NCBI GenBank assembly: GCA_013368325.1
Contig: JAACJK010000220.1
Coordinates: forward strand, 186,001 to 250,000
Length of the DNA stretch: 64,000 nucleotides
Direction of reading: 5' to 3'
Source of the DNA: Ephemerocybe angulata
Lineage: Eukaryota > Basidiomycota > Agaricomycetes > Agaricales > Psathyrellaceae
Made by a program: the position numbers and the translations under genes. Below, piece by piece: positions 22,547-33,054 of this stretch. Below the pieces are notes generated by a model, which saw nothing but the letters and a program-made list of their open reading frames with translations, was not told where the DNA came from and ran no database searches. Position 1 is the stretch's first letter. The number at the start of each line of letters is the position of its first letter.

Positions 22547-24180
22547 ATGCACCAGCACCAGCATCCTGCTTGGAACGATCTTCTTGCTTGGCTCGAGCGC
22601 CATGGCATGGATGTCTCGAGTGCGCTGCACGTCGAGGCACGCTCGCTGCCGTTCGGTGTGTTGACAACATCATTTTTTTCTTCAGGCGCGTCGCAACTAA
22701 TTGCATTCTAATATAACAGGATACGGAATGGTTGCATTGCGCGAGATAGGCCCCTCTGTACCCCTGTTTACGATCCCCGCAGGCGCGCTGCTCAACGCTA
22801 TCACGCTCGCACCGCACTATCCGAAAGCAAAGCCGAAGCTGAGCAGCGTGCAGATCATCTCGCTTCACCTCTTTCTCCACCGTCCAGTAAATGGGAAGTC
22901 CTCGGATCCCTTATTTGGACCCTACATCGCGGTGCTTCCCGCCGAGTTCGACACACATCCTTTGACTTGGCGGAGGAAGCAAAGGCAGGCTGTGCCACCT
23001 CCTGGATTGTGGTTGTTGGATAAGCTTCCTCGATTCGTGCAACGCGACTTGGGACGCGTCGAAAAGGCCTTCCAGAGCGACTGGGAACGCGTTCAATCTT
23101 ACTTGGTAGTCCTCCCATTAGTCAATTAATGGGTAGCCTTCTAATGAAGCCTTAGAGATCAAAGCCGAACGTTTTGGATGCTGCCACTAACTCACATGCT
23201 CAGGGTATCCTCGATGACCCTACCTTAGTGGAGGATGACTTCCTCTGGGCCTGGCTAAATGGTGAGAGGCCCACTCATATTGAGGGCTTACCCATCTAAT
23301 GAGCCCTCTAGTCAATACGCGCTGCATTTTCTATCGAACCAAGGATGCAAAGTCAGATCCGGATAACCTTACTCTGTGTCCCATCCTCGATTTCGCCAAC
23401 CATTCGTCTGTGGTGCCCACCATGACCCCTCAAGCCTCGAAACAGGATATATGGGATATGGCCCTGAAGAACAAGCCCGCAGATTTCACCCTCCTTTCTC
23501 CATCTGAGAAAAGCACAAGCGTCGGCGAAGAGCTATACTTGCAGTACGGTTTCCATAGCAATCAATTCCTTTTCGTGGAATATGGATTCGCGGATAGCAT
23601 ATCAGGGGCGGCTGTTTTAAGCGGTGACCAGAACGCTGATATCGATATTACACCCATGGTGGAAGATTTTGTTGCTGCGAGGGGCGACCTTGGGGAATGG
23701 ATGAAGCAACGATTGTTAGAGGAAGGATATTGGGGGTAAGCCGTTCGTTCCCTATGTCCATCTCTGTGGCTTGGCTGACAATTAACAAATAGCGAATGGA
23801 CCCTCCACTCATCCCCGAAGCCGGCGCATCCATCGTATCGGCTGATCACAGCATTGCGGCTTTATGCTGCCCTTCCTTCAAAGGTTACGAACCTGAATGA
23901 AATCGATGATCTTGAAGCTCAGCTTAGTTCTTGGCTAGAAGTCGTTGGAGGGCAGCGCGAGTGTATCTCAGAGGAGAACGAAGTTTTGTGGAGAAAATCC
24001 TTGGAACAGATCTGCAAGACGGTTCTGGAAGCCGCTACCACCCATAGCAAATCCTTGGAAGTGCCTCCGACAGAACAATCGGTTGCCGGAGCGGTGTCCT
24101 GTGTTAAATCTTTGTGGGAGGAGGAGAGATATGTTGCAGAAGCTGTTATGCAGTCCATCGAAGCCAACGAAACATTTTAG
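22547..24180 (+). CDS. SET-domain protein lysine methyltransferase (SETD/Rkm-type)
   Basis: Likely methylates a non-histone target, such as a ribosomal protein, as in the Rkm and SETD3/6 groups. The ATG at 22547 starts MHQHQHPAWNDLLAWLERHG. After an intron at 22656-22719 come GYGMVALREIGPSVPLFTIP (start of the SET fold), RRKQRQAVPPPGLWLLDKLP in the inserted helical region, FLWAWLNVNTRCIFYR, and the SAM-binding motifs CPILDFANHS and GEELYLQYGFHSNQFLFVEY. A C-terminal helical substrate-binding region ends at 24180. The Asn-His and Tyr of the SET active site are visible, so it should be active. The substrate is not identifiable. At least five exons. Confidence 0.87.
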
Positions 24181-24788
24181 ATAGCTTCGGCGTTCATTAC
24201 CCTTGCATTGCCCACCGCCGCAATGGCGTCGTCAGGGTGTCGACCCGGATTTGCCTCGAGCGCCAGACATGTACGTTCAGGTTGCGTTATCGTGCCCAAA
24301 AGGGGAGATCGGGAAGAATCTATTCGCTCAAGGCGATGACCAACATGTCAAAAGCGAATGTAAATGCTTTCAAGCTGTCATGACCAAGTTGGCCTTGCGG
24401 GGCGCAGATATGATTGATGGAACTCTGAGCAGCGCGCCCGCTCGGGTTTCAACTTGCTCACGAGAATCCAGGTCTTTAGCGGCCAAGCACGAGGCGATGC
24501 TGTGTGGCACTGACCTTGTGGCATCCCGATAGTCTATTTGAAAAGAGGTTTTGACGAAGGTTTGAGCCTTTCTACCCCTTCCCCCCTCCTGGCACTAGGG
24601 GATCACTTTGCGCGTCTCTGATTTTTCTTCAAATTCTTGGACCTGTATTGCCGGGTGGCGGTGTTAATAGTGTGCGAATGTATAGCAGTAGTGAAAGCAA
24701 AAGCCTTCTCCCTTCCAGCGCAGAGCGTCTGCAGCGCCCACTCCACTCCTTCGCCTCCCTCCCCGTCTCCCTCTACCATCGATTCAAC
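24181..24788. other. Intergenic interval before the UPF0658-like gene
   Basis: About 610 bases. It should contain the SET gene 3' region and the next promoter (pyrimidine-rich stretch CTCCCTCCCCGTCTCCCTC just before the ATG). Open frames at 24203-24532 have no recognisable similarity. Confidence 0.5.
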
Positions 24789-26664
24789 ATGGCTCTAGAG
24801 CCATTCCTAGGGACCAGGGCCCAAAAGGGGTACTTCTTTACAGGTTCGTCGCCTATTCCACAATAGTAGCCGTGGTTTGCCCAGCTAACCCGGGGATCGC
24901 GTTGCAGTGGTATTGCGTGCGTCATTCTGCCTGTTTAACTGGAATTATAGCATGCTAAGAGAAGCCTATGCGTTCAGAGGCCATCGGGCTTCTTGCCATG
25001 GTCGGAGCTACCTTTGGCATTGTATGACGGTTCTTCTGCGCGCCCTGGCCACACTAGTTGTTGACGCCCACTTGCTCGACGTTTGTAGGTCTCGAAGTCG
25101 GTTGACTGGAACGAGAGCGTCAAGTACAAGGTGAGTATCGAGCTCAATGTCCATCCCTGGACGAGTGGACGCTTAAACCATCCTTTCGTAGACGTTGCCG
25201 TGTTACCTCGCCTTGTTCGCGCTCGCGGAGTGAGCCTTCACCCGGGTTTACAAAGCCGCAGTGCCGCAACTGATACTCAACCTCGTACCTAGAATCTTTG
25301 AAGTGTACATGGCCTTCGATGCTCTCCGGCTACGGAATATCATCCAGCTTTTTGGAATCACTTGCAAGTGTCCTTCACAGCTTACTGGGGATGGCCCCAC
25401 TAACGAGTTTCCTATTGTTACCAGGTTTTCACATCGCGCTTATGATCATGGCTGCTGTCCAGGTTGAACAGACGAAGAATGCCTTTGTGTGGAGCTCAGC
25501 AGAGGAATGTGCGGCGAGCTTTGACTGGGTGGTGCGTGCTCTTCGTTCCTCATAATCGGGTGTTTAATTCTCAATCCCAAAACAATCCTACAGCATTGCG
25601 ACGGCCCACACACTCTGTTCAGCCGTATCAGGCCATTCCTGATTGCTGCACCAGTCATTATCGGCGCTTCATCTGCCTTCCTCGTCTACTTCCTCAAAGA
25701 GCTGTACGGCGAATTCGGGTAAGGAACGCCGTTTGTCTGCCTCCGAACATCGTTAACGCGGCGTCCAGTTGGGCCATCTTCCACGTCGTCGGAGCTAACC
25801 CGAGGATGAAGAGTACGTCGTCTCGCTCATCCACTTGGTTTCATGGTTCTAACCGCAGTGTTATAGCGATGTACCAGTACTACCAGATCATGATCTGCCT
25901 CCTCAAATTCGATTTCTTCTTCTTTATTGCGGTTACCATGCAGGTATGTACTTGTCATACAAGCACTCTGGCCATCGGTCTCGTGAACTGACCTCATGCT
26001 TCTTTCTCCAGCTCCTTATCCTCGTGCTCCAAAGCAGCTCTGCCGAGTTCGGCATTACTGTCGCTGCTATTCCCATTGTGCTAATCCTGCTCATACTCTG
26101 CGGTTGGGCCGTCCAAAGAGAAATCAAATGGTACGGTTTATCATAGAATCGTCAACGCAAATGATCACTCACATCGCTTTAGGATCATGTCAGTCTCGCT
26201 TGTCATGATGTTGGCGTCCCTAAGCTACTGTGAGTAAAGGTTTTACTTGTTAGAAACGACCTTTTTAACTGATAATTTCTACTTATAGTCAGTAAGTGGA
26301 AGATAGTGACGAAATGGTCCTCCTTCTGACACACCTCCATAGTCTACAAGCTCGTTCGCTTCTACCAGCCGCAGAACAACACTTTGTACTTGACGACAAG
26401 AGCATCCCTTACCCTTTTCAGTGAGTAACTTTTCTCTTTGCGGCGGACTTGACATCTAACCTTGCGGCAGCAATCGTGGCATTCCTTCTGATTTTCGCAT
26501 CATTCGGAATTGGACTTCGATGCTACTTCGACTTCGATAAGGGCCTCATGTCATCCAAGGTCCACTCTGCGCCGAAACGCCCAGACTTGGAGCAAAGGGC
26601 ATCGTCAAAGTTCGGGAAAGAGACTGGCGGCGTCCCGCTTGGCCCTCGTCTTTCCATCGAGTGA
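24789..26664 (+). CDS. Multi-pass membrane protein, UPF0658 Golgi type
   Basis: Seven-helix-like fungal membrane protein resembling the S. pombe UPF0658 Golgi proteins; role unknown. Fifteen exons give 350 aa: 24789-24843, 24908-24916 (9 nt), 24978-25021, 25089-25130, 25192-25229, 25293-25363, 25425-25531, 25594-25718, 25769-25812, 25867-25943, 26012-26130, 26183-26229, 26289-26291 (3 nt), 26343-26420, 26471-26664; the sum, 1053 nt, is whole codons. Landmarks are QAIGLLAMVGATFGIV, YMAFDALRLRNIIQLFGI, CFHIALMIMAAVQ, FLIAAPVIIGASSAFLVYF, WAIFHVVGANPRMKTMYQYY, CLLKFDFFFFIAVTMQLL and FTIVAFLLIFASFGIGLRC. The cytosolic tail ends GPRLSIE. The intron at 25364-25424 is GC-AG. A TGA at 25231-25233 that seems to break the frame lies inside an intron. 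Confidence 0.82.
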
Positions 26665-27074
26665 AATCTCCACAAAACTCGTTCATACTCATCACTCCCT
26701 TTGACCTTCATCCATACCTTAGGCGCTGAGCTGCTCGTACGATGTCTATACCCAGTGCATTCTGATTTTCGCCTACCCGCTGTTCGTGATGCTCCTCACA
26801 AACAGTTCACCTTACTTACGGATCCATTCAACGCTTTCGGACTTGCTACACCTTTGCTTATATCCAGGCTATTTACCCTGCCCCGTCATGAGAGTCATGT
26901 AATATTTATTTACCCCGTGGATTGAATAGAAACACACATTAACGACTATTCACCATTGGCCTCGACTATGTCATCACTTGGGCGCCTGTTCTGCAATTCG
27001 CTAATGTAATAACCCCGAGGGTCGAGCTTCGGCCGTCTCTCAACCACCATCCTCGACTGACAAGGCGAGGCAAA
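26665..27074. other. Intergenic interval
   Basis: About 410 bases between two rightward genes. Nothing recognisable beyond flanking untranslated and promoter sequence. Confidence 0.5.
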
Positions 27075-27747
27075 ATGTGGCGCGCGAGCTCACTGTTTTT
27101 GACCTTTCTGGACAGGGTGCGCATCGCCGAGAGTTGATGGTGTTGTCTTGTTCAATATGACCCTAGGCCAACATTATCGTGACAGGAACTGTCGCCGCGT
27201 TCGTGCTGTACTCGAGGTCAGCTGGCGTGGCCTACTTCGCTCTTACGTCCGTAGGTTGCAGCATTACTGTCAAGATTATCAAGCGATTTGTGAAGGAGGC
27301 CAGGCCCCCGGCTGAGCTGGTGATCAAGGGGAGGGTGAAGAAGAGCTACGGGTCAGTCGCCTCTCCGAGGTTCATTTTGGAGGCGGTCAGATATGCTAAC
27401 ATCGTTGAAGGATGCCAAGTACGCACTCGGCTGTTGTGACATTCCAGTCGGCCTACGTCTTCCTTGCGTGCCGCTACCTCCCCATCCACCCGTCCTTCCC
27501 ACAAAGCTCGATATCGCGCAGAGTCCTCCCACCGCTCATCGTTATTCCATGGGCCTCGTCGATTATGGTGTCCAGAGTGAGGCTGGGGTATCATACTTGG
27601 GCTCAAGTTGCAGCTGGGTTCTCGTACGGGCTCATTTTCTCGGCGGTGGTCTTTTCCTTGTGGGTAAATGGGTGGAATAGGTACGGTGCTGTGGTGGAGA
27701 GGTTTATAGAAGACGAGGGTATCCCGTTGGTTCGGTCATACCTATAG
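27075..27747 (+). CDS. CAX4: Dolichyl-diphosphatase (PAP2 family)
   Basis: ER membrane enzyme that recycles dolichyl diphosphate for N-glycosylation. The ATG at 27075 gives MWRASSLFLTFLDR, then an intron, ANIIVTGTVAAFVLY and the first membrane segments. The three PAP2 phosphatase motifs are complete: KRFVKEARP, MPSTHSA (split by an intron after YG) and SRVRLGYHTWAQV. The protein ends GIPLVRSYL at 27747. It is short (roughly 200 aa), as fungal DOLPP1/Cax4 proteins are. All catalytic Lys, Arg, Ser, His residues are present. Other PAP2 lipid phosphatases are the alternative, but size and the KEARPP form favour Cax4. Confidence 0.82.
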
Positions 27748-27902
27748 AGTGGCAATATACCATTCCGTGGAAAGTCTTGTGGTAGCGTGATGGATGTTGA
27801 AAAGAAGTCATAGGCATTGCCTCACCTCTCCTCCTTGTACCTCCCCGCAGTTGTGCACAGGTCCGGGACCAACGGAATCTCCGGCCGTCGGCTACACGGT
27901 CA

Positions 27903-27909
27903 CACGTGA
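27903..27909. promoter_or_regulatory. CACGTGA E-box
   Basis: CACGTGA 71 bases before the ATG of the DNAJC9-like gene, within GGTCACACGTGACC. One of four copies in promoters of this window. Confidence 0.4.
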
Positions 27910-27980
27910 CCTTGATGAACGGTTTGCCAAGCCACCTTGACGCGATGTGACTTCACAACTGTTTCTCTCCTGCATCCGCC

Positions 27981-29118
27981 ATGTCTGAAGATAACGACCC
28001 CATAGCCCAGTTCTTCCCTGGCGAAGAAGACGTCGACCTCTACCAAGTACTCGGTCTCACGAATGATGCCACCCTGGACGCTATCAAGAAGGCATACCGG
28101 CGCCACGCGCTCATATACCACCCCGACAAGCACGCCAACGCGAGTGAGGAGGCCAAAGCGGACGCGTCTGTCAAGTTTCAGCAGGTGGGGTTTGCGTATG
28201 CGGTGCTGAGCGACGAGAAGAGGAAGGCACGGTACGACAAGACGGGCAGGACGGATGAAGGATTCGAGTTGGCTGCTGGGGAGGATGGATGGGAGGCCTA
28301 CTTCGAGGATCTTTTCGAACGTGTCACGCGCGGAAAGTTGGATGAGATGAAGAAGGAGTATCAGGGTGAGTTTTCATATACTGCGTCTCACTGAAAATCT
28401 CGTGCTCAAGACGCCTGCAGGCTCCGAGGAAGAAGTTGAGGATCTCAAGAGCGCGTATCTTGAGACAGAAGGTTCCATTGACGAGATCATGACATACATC
28501 CCGCACTCGACTCACGAAGACGAAGGCCGCTTTGTCATGATTATTACCTCCCTCATCTCCAAGAAAGAGCTCAAGTCAACCAAACTCTGGGAGAAGAGCA
28601 TCAAGGACGAGAAGGCGAAACTTGCGCGGAAGAAGGCCGGGGAGAAGGAGGCAAAGGAAGCGGAAGAGCTGGCCAAGGAGCTCGGTGTCTGGGAGGAATT
28701 CTACGGCAGCGGAAAGGCTACTGAGCGGAAGAAGGGGAAGAGTAAGGTGCCGCCGGCGGAAGGGGAAGAAGACGTTTCTGCGTTGCAGGCTCTTATCCTG
28801 AAGAAGCAGAAACGGAACATGGATGACCTCGTTGATAGCCTCGCCGCTAAGTATTTGCCTAAGCCGAAGGGGAAGGGGAAGGGGAAGAAACGTGCGCACG
28901 AGGATGACCCCGAGGAAGAGCTCCCCACAAACACGAAGAAATCTCGCAAAGAAGCAACACCACCAGAGATGACCGACGAGGAGTTCGCGAAGTTGCAGGA
29001 GAGGCTATTCGGGGACAAGGCCAAGGCTAGCTCTGCAGAAGCACCGAAGACGAGAAATCGTAGCGGCTCTACGTCCGAAGCGCCCAAGTCGAAGAAAGGC
29101 AGAGCGAAGCGAAAGTAG
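27981..29118 (+). CDS. J-domain protein, DNAJC9-like
   Basis: In animals DNAJC9 is a nuclear histone H3-H4 co-chaperone that recruits Hsp70. The ATG at 27981 starts an acidic leader and then the J domain: DLYQVLGLTNDATLDAIKKA, YHPDKH (HPD intact), FQQVGFAYAVLSDEKRKARY. Next is GWEAYFEDLFERVTRGKLDE, the DNAJC9 signature after the J domain, and the second exon has YLETEGSIDEIMTYIPHSTH. A long Lys/Glu helix and a basic tail with nuclear signals (PKPKGKGKGKKRAHED, KSKKGRAKRK) follow. One intron at about 28364-28421. It is convergent with the FHIP gene, 136 bases between stops. Confidence 0.88.
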
Positions 29119-29254
29119 ACTGCGCTTCTATATACCTCTCTATGTATTTTTATCATTTATCAGGTCCTCCCTGTCTTGTATTCTCCAGTATAATGTATAT
29201 CCGTCATTGACATATCAGATTCCATCCTAGATCGTACAGTGCACAGCATAAAAA

Positions 29255-32200
29255 TCAGACATAGCGAAGCGCATCTATACCCAAACTACGACGGGCATGG
29301 ATAATCGCAACCAGCTCCTTGATACTCTCCTCCAAGATCACAACATTGTCAAGCAGTTGCGACAACGTCACTGTTTGGGGCCTGAATACCTCTTCCTCGA
29401 CTTCTTCCTCTTCATCAAAGCTACTATTCATCGAGCGGTCTGACCATCCTGAACCAAAGACATCCTCCTCGACAGTATCCCATGACTGCTTCTTCGACGG
29501 GGTCCACAGCGAGGTGAAGGGCACAGGCGCTATAACTGGCTCAATAGTAATGGAGGCAGTCTGGTGGTAATGCGTGCCGAAGGGACTAGGAGGAGGAATC
29601 GCCTTTTGTGATCGTTGAGGTGTAGCAGGCTCTGTCGGCTTCGTCCTCGACTTCTTTGGTGTCCATAAAGATGAGAGGGCTGAAGCAGCTGACGGCCTGG
29701 TCTTGGACTTAGTGGGCGTTACGGGGGCTGCCTTGGGAGGGGTTGTCGTTTCTTCAAGTGATATTTGGAGAGCGTCAGTGAGGTTCTCTGAGAACAATAG
29801 ACCTTGCCGCCTCTCAGAGAGATATTTATCGAAGTCGTCCACTTGCTGCCTATACCGTTCCAGCTGATTCACAAGGCTCTGGAAGACTGTGTGCACGACA
29901 GGTCGCGAGTGTTCGTCCATCCGTGCAGCAGGGAGGACGTTGGCGTCGTTCGCAAGCTTCTCATCTATCCTGAAGTCAATGGACTTGTCGTCAGCAATGT
30001 CCTCCTCTAATCCTGTTGGGGTTGCGGAAAAGAGGTTCTCGTTGTGGGCGAATGTCAACCATCCAGCCAGAGATCGGTTGGGGTTGAGAGCAAGGGTGGC
30101 GAAGACTCCCGTCATGCCAACGTTAAAGTCTGGCGTGTTGGAGAAGAAAGCTCTTGCCGATTCGAGGAGTCGCGAAAGGATGGGGTCATTCGCATTGAGT
30201 CGATGCTTATATTTTTCCACTTCGTTGCTATTGAACGGGACTTCGCTCGACGTCCAGTACGATGGCTGGCTCTGGATAGCCAGCAAGGCGTCGTGGAGAT
30301 AGTGATCATACCCAGTGCTGAAGGCATCACTGGGCGTCGATGGATCGACCCGGGAGATGAGAGCAAGGTAAAGACCCATCTCCCGTTCGTGGGTGGAGTA
30401 CGTTACTACGGGTTGCAAGAAGGTAGGTTCCAGGAGTTTGGGGGGTACGCGTGGGGGTGATGCAGATCCTGGATATCGGAACTCGTCGTCGTCGCTGTCG
30501 TCTGAGGAGGAAGGCTGGAGTCTTTGCGGTCCGTTGATCAAGACAGGATGGGGGAATGCGGTGGCATGGGTATCGTGAATGACTACAAGCAGCTTTTCGG
30601 CGGCGATGTTGGGTTGATAAGTGAGCATAGTACTGAGTAGTTGCAAGGCCGTAGTACCACTGGCTTGGTTCTTCGACTTGAGGTTGGCAAGGAGGAGATC
30701 ACGGAGGGTAAATCGGCTGGTAGATGTAACGTATTCGGATTTCTTCCGAGAGTCTGGTGCTTCCATCTCCAGGAGGACCATCGCGCTACTCTTTCTTCGT
30801 CTAAGTTTTGCAGATTTGTCAGCTTGAGCCTTTGACAGTGGTGGATGGCTGCCCAAGGCGACTGTTTGACTGTTGCGTGCGGGTTGCTTGTTTCCATCGT
30901 TATCCTCCTCGGTCAAGAACTCGACAAGCAGATCGAGGAGTGGTCCTGGCCGAAGGGTTCGAACCATAATGTCGATATAGGACATCACGGCGACAGATGT
31001 ACCGTCGGTATCGGAGCACTCCAGGATAGATGCATAGAAGGCATCCTCCAGAAACACTCTCCGGACTGCGTCCAATATTGATTGGACTATCTGCGTACCA
31101 ACCAAATGGGATGCATCGGTTCCGTCAGTTTCCACATTCTTTCTCAGAACATCCTGCAGGAACTCCAACAGTTTGAGGAAGTGGTCGAGATGCCCCTTGA
31201 AGTCAGGGCTACCCGCATCCTCTATTCCCAACGCGCGGTTCCTATCCTTCAGCGCTAAAACCTGCTCCTTGACATCCTCTGATTCCAAACCTGAGTTTCC
31301 GATGACCATAGTCGCATTCGCGTCCCTGCCTTCTGGAACATCAGGCGTGAACCCAAGTTTCCTAGGCAAGGTAGAGTATACCGCCACCAAGCCCGCCCCA
31401 AGCACGTCCGAGAAGTCGCCGTCGAGGATGTACTCTGCCAGTGCCAGGGCAGCGTCGTTAATCGGATCTCCGCCTGACTGGTCATAGCTTGGTGTCATGT
31501 CAGCTGGGGACATGGCGACGTCCATAAGGAAGCGGAGTCCTGCTCTCGCAAACTCTCCAATTTGACCCTCCCGATGGACGAATCGGAGCAAGTAGTTGAA
31601 CAAGAGGAACTCGTATTCCGGTTTCTTCAACGGTGGATCTGTGGACGCTTCGACACCGGTAACCGTGCGCTGGGATGGTGTCGGTGAAGGGGTGCCTCGG
31701 GCCTCTTCTTCCTCGTCTTCTTCCTCGTCCTCGTCTTCTTCTTCCACTGAGAATAAGGGCTCCGATCGGTACCAGTGCTTGTCGTGGAAGAAGATCATGA
31801 GTAGTTCCCTGTAGGTCAAGATCCTACTGCACAGAATGCATAGCAAGTTCACCACTTTCCAAGAGGTCAGAGGACTAGCAATGAAACAATGTTAGAAGAC
31901 CCACAATCCTCTTCATGCTCAGACACAGGCGCCCTCGTCGAGCTGCCTGCAGCACCCATAGGTCTATTCTTCCCGTCCAACTGCTCCTGGATATCGTCCC
32001 CCACACACGTCCGTAACAACCTCAGGACGGCCTTGTGAACCGCCGAGTGCACCAAGAATTGCTCGTCCAGCATAACGATCATGTTCTGTATAGCGCGCAA
32101 CACCTCCGCCTGGACTCCCCGCGGCCGATCCGTTTCGCTCAAGCGAACGAGCGTTCCCAGGACATCTGCACGATGAATAGTCAATGCTGATGCACCTCAT

Positions 32201-32613
32201 TAGGGGCAATGAGGACACACGCACCATTCTTCAACAGGAACTCCATGCAATCTCCGGTCTCTCTGCATCAGCTATATGAGCTGGAGGTACGACGGTCACA
32301 GACAAAAAGAAGGCTTACACACCCCATCTCAGCTCTCGCCGACTCTGCGACCAACGCATCCACCATTAACTTGAGCTTCTCCGGAACGTTCGTCGAGCCA
32401 ATGCCCCTGGCAAGCTGCCTCTCATCCGGGTGCTCCAAGGTGTCCTACGCATACATCCAACATCTCATCTCAGATTCCAGCACACTCTGTATCAGCAACG
32501 ATACAGACCTTGACCGATTCCCATGATTTAACAAACTCTTCGAGGTGATCGACCTCGACTCTCGGCGGCGCTTGGTTCGCGGCCCTCAGGAACTTGGTGA
32601 AATAAGAGGACAT
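29255..32613 (-). CDS. FHIP/RAI16-like protein (FTS-Hook-FHIP complex)
   Basis: Links the Hook adaptor and dynein to early endosomes in filamentous fungi and animals. The ATG at 32613 gives MSSYFTKFLRAANQAPPRVE, then EEFVKSWESVK. Further exons have NDVLGTLVRLSETDRPRGVQ, LRAIQNMIVMLDEQFLVHSA and HKAVLRLLRTCVGDD. The last exon, which alone runs from about 31850 to 29255, has LCILCSRILTYRELLMIFFH, an acidic EDEDEEEDEEEEA run, EYEFLLFNYLLRFVHREGQI and GEFARAGLRFLMDVAM, all typical of the family. The C-terminal third is Ser/Pro-rich with a final coiled segment (LSQLLDNVVILEESIKELVA). Long-distance endosome transport fits a hyphal fungus. The few introns are near the 5' end. Confidence 0.87.
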
Positions 32614-33054
32614 CTCGTTGGAGAAACCGCGCTTGAGCAGAGCTCAGCGCTATCGGGTGAAGCCAGAGGTGATGGTTGTGGGGAAGGAGCAAGCACAGGC
32701 GCGACCATCGCTTAGACTATCATTATGGCAACTATCCCAGGGGCTCGAGTCTCACATGCGGGTAAGTATGAGGTATTCCAAAAAAGTAAGAGCTGACTCT
32801 ACGATACATCCTATCAGCCCTAGTCATTTAAATTAAGCAAAGTTCAGTCACAGAGGGGAGCCTAAAAGAGCGGACGCCTGTGCAATATGCCAAACGAAAG
32901 GTAGGTATATCTGCCAGCCAAATAATTCCCGTCAAGGAATGCTGTAGAGTAAATGTATAGTACAAATTGTTCAAGCCCATGAAAGTGCGAAAATGAATGG
33001 TATGTAGTGTGGTCGTTAAATGGCCGTGTAAAATCGAAGCAAATATGTAGTTAG
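32614..33054. other. Interval between FKS 3' end and FHIP promoter
   Basis: About 440 bases between two leftward genes: the 3' flank of the glucan synthase and the promoter of FHIP. AT-rich from about 32880. No coding exon seen. Confidence 0.5.

Noticed and set aside
25229..25292. In-frame TGA after CYLALFALAE in the UPF0658-like gene, suggesting a pseudogene
   Set aside because: A GTGAGC donor at 25230 and CCTAG acceptor at 25292 remove it as a 63-nt intron and give LAEIFEVYMAFDALRLRN, which fits the family, with whole-codon exon sum.
31683..31750. CTTCTTCCTCGTC-type simple repeat
   Set aside because: It encodes the acidic Glu/Asp run of the FHIP protein, so it is coding sequence and not a separate repeat element.
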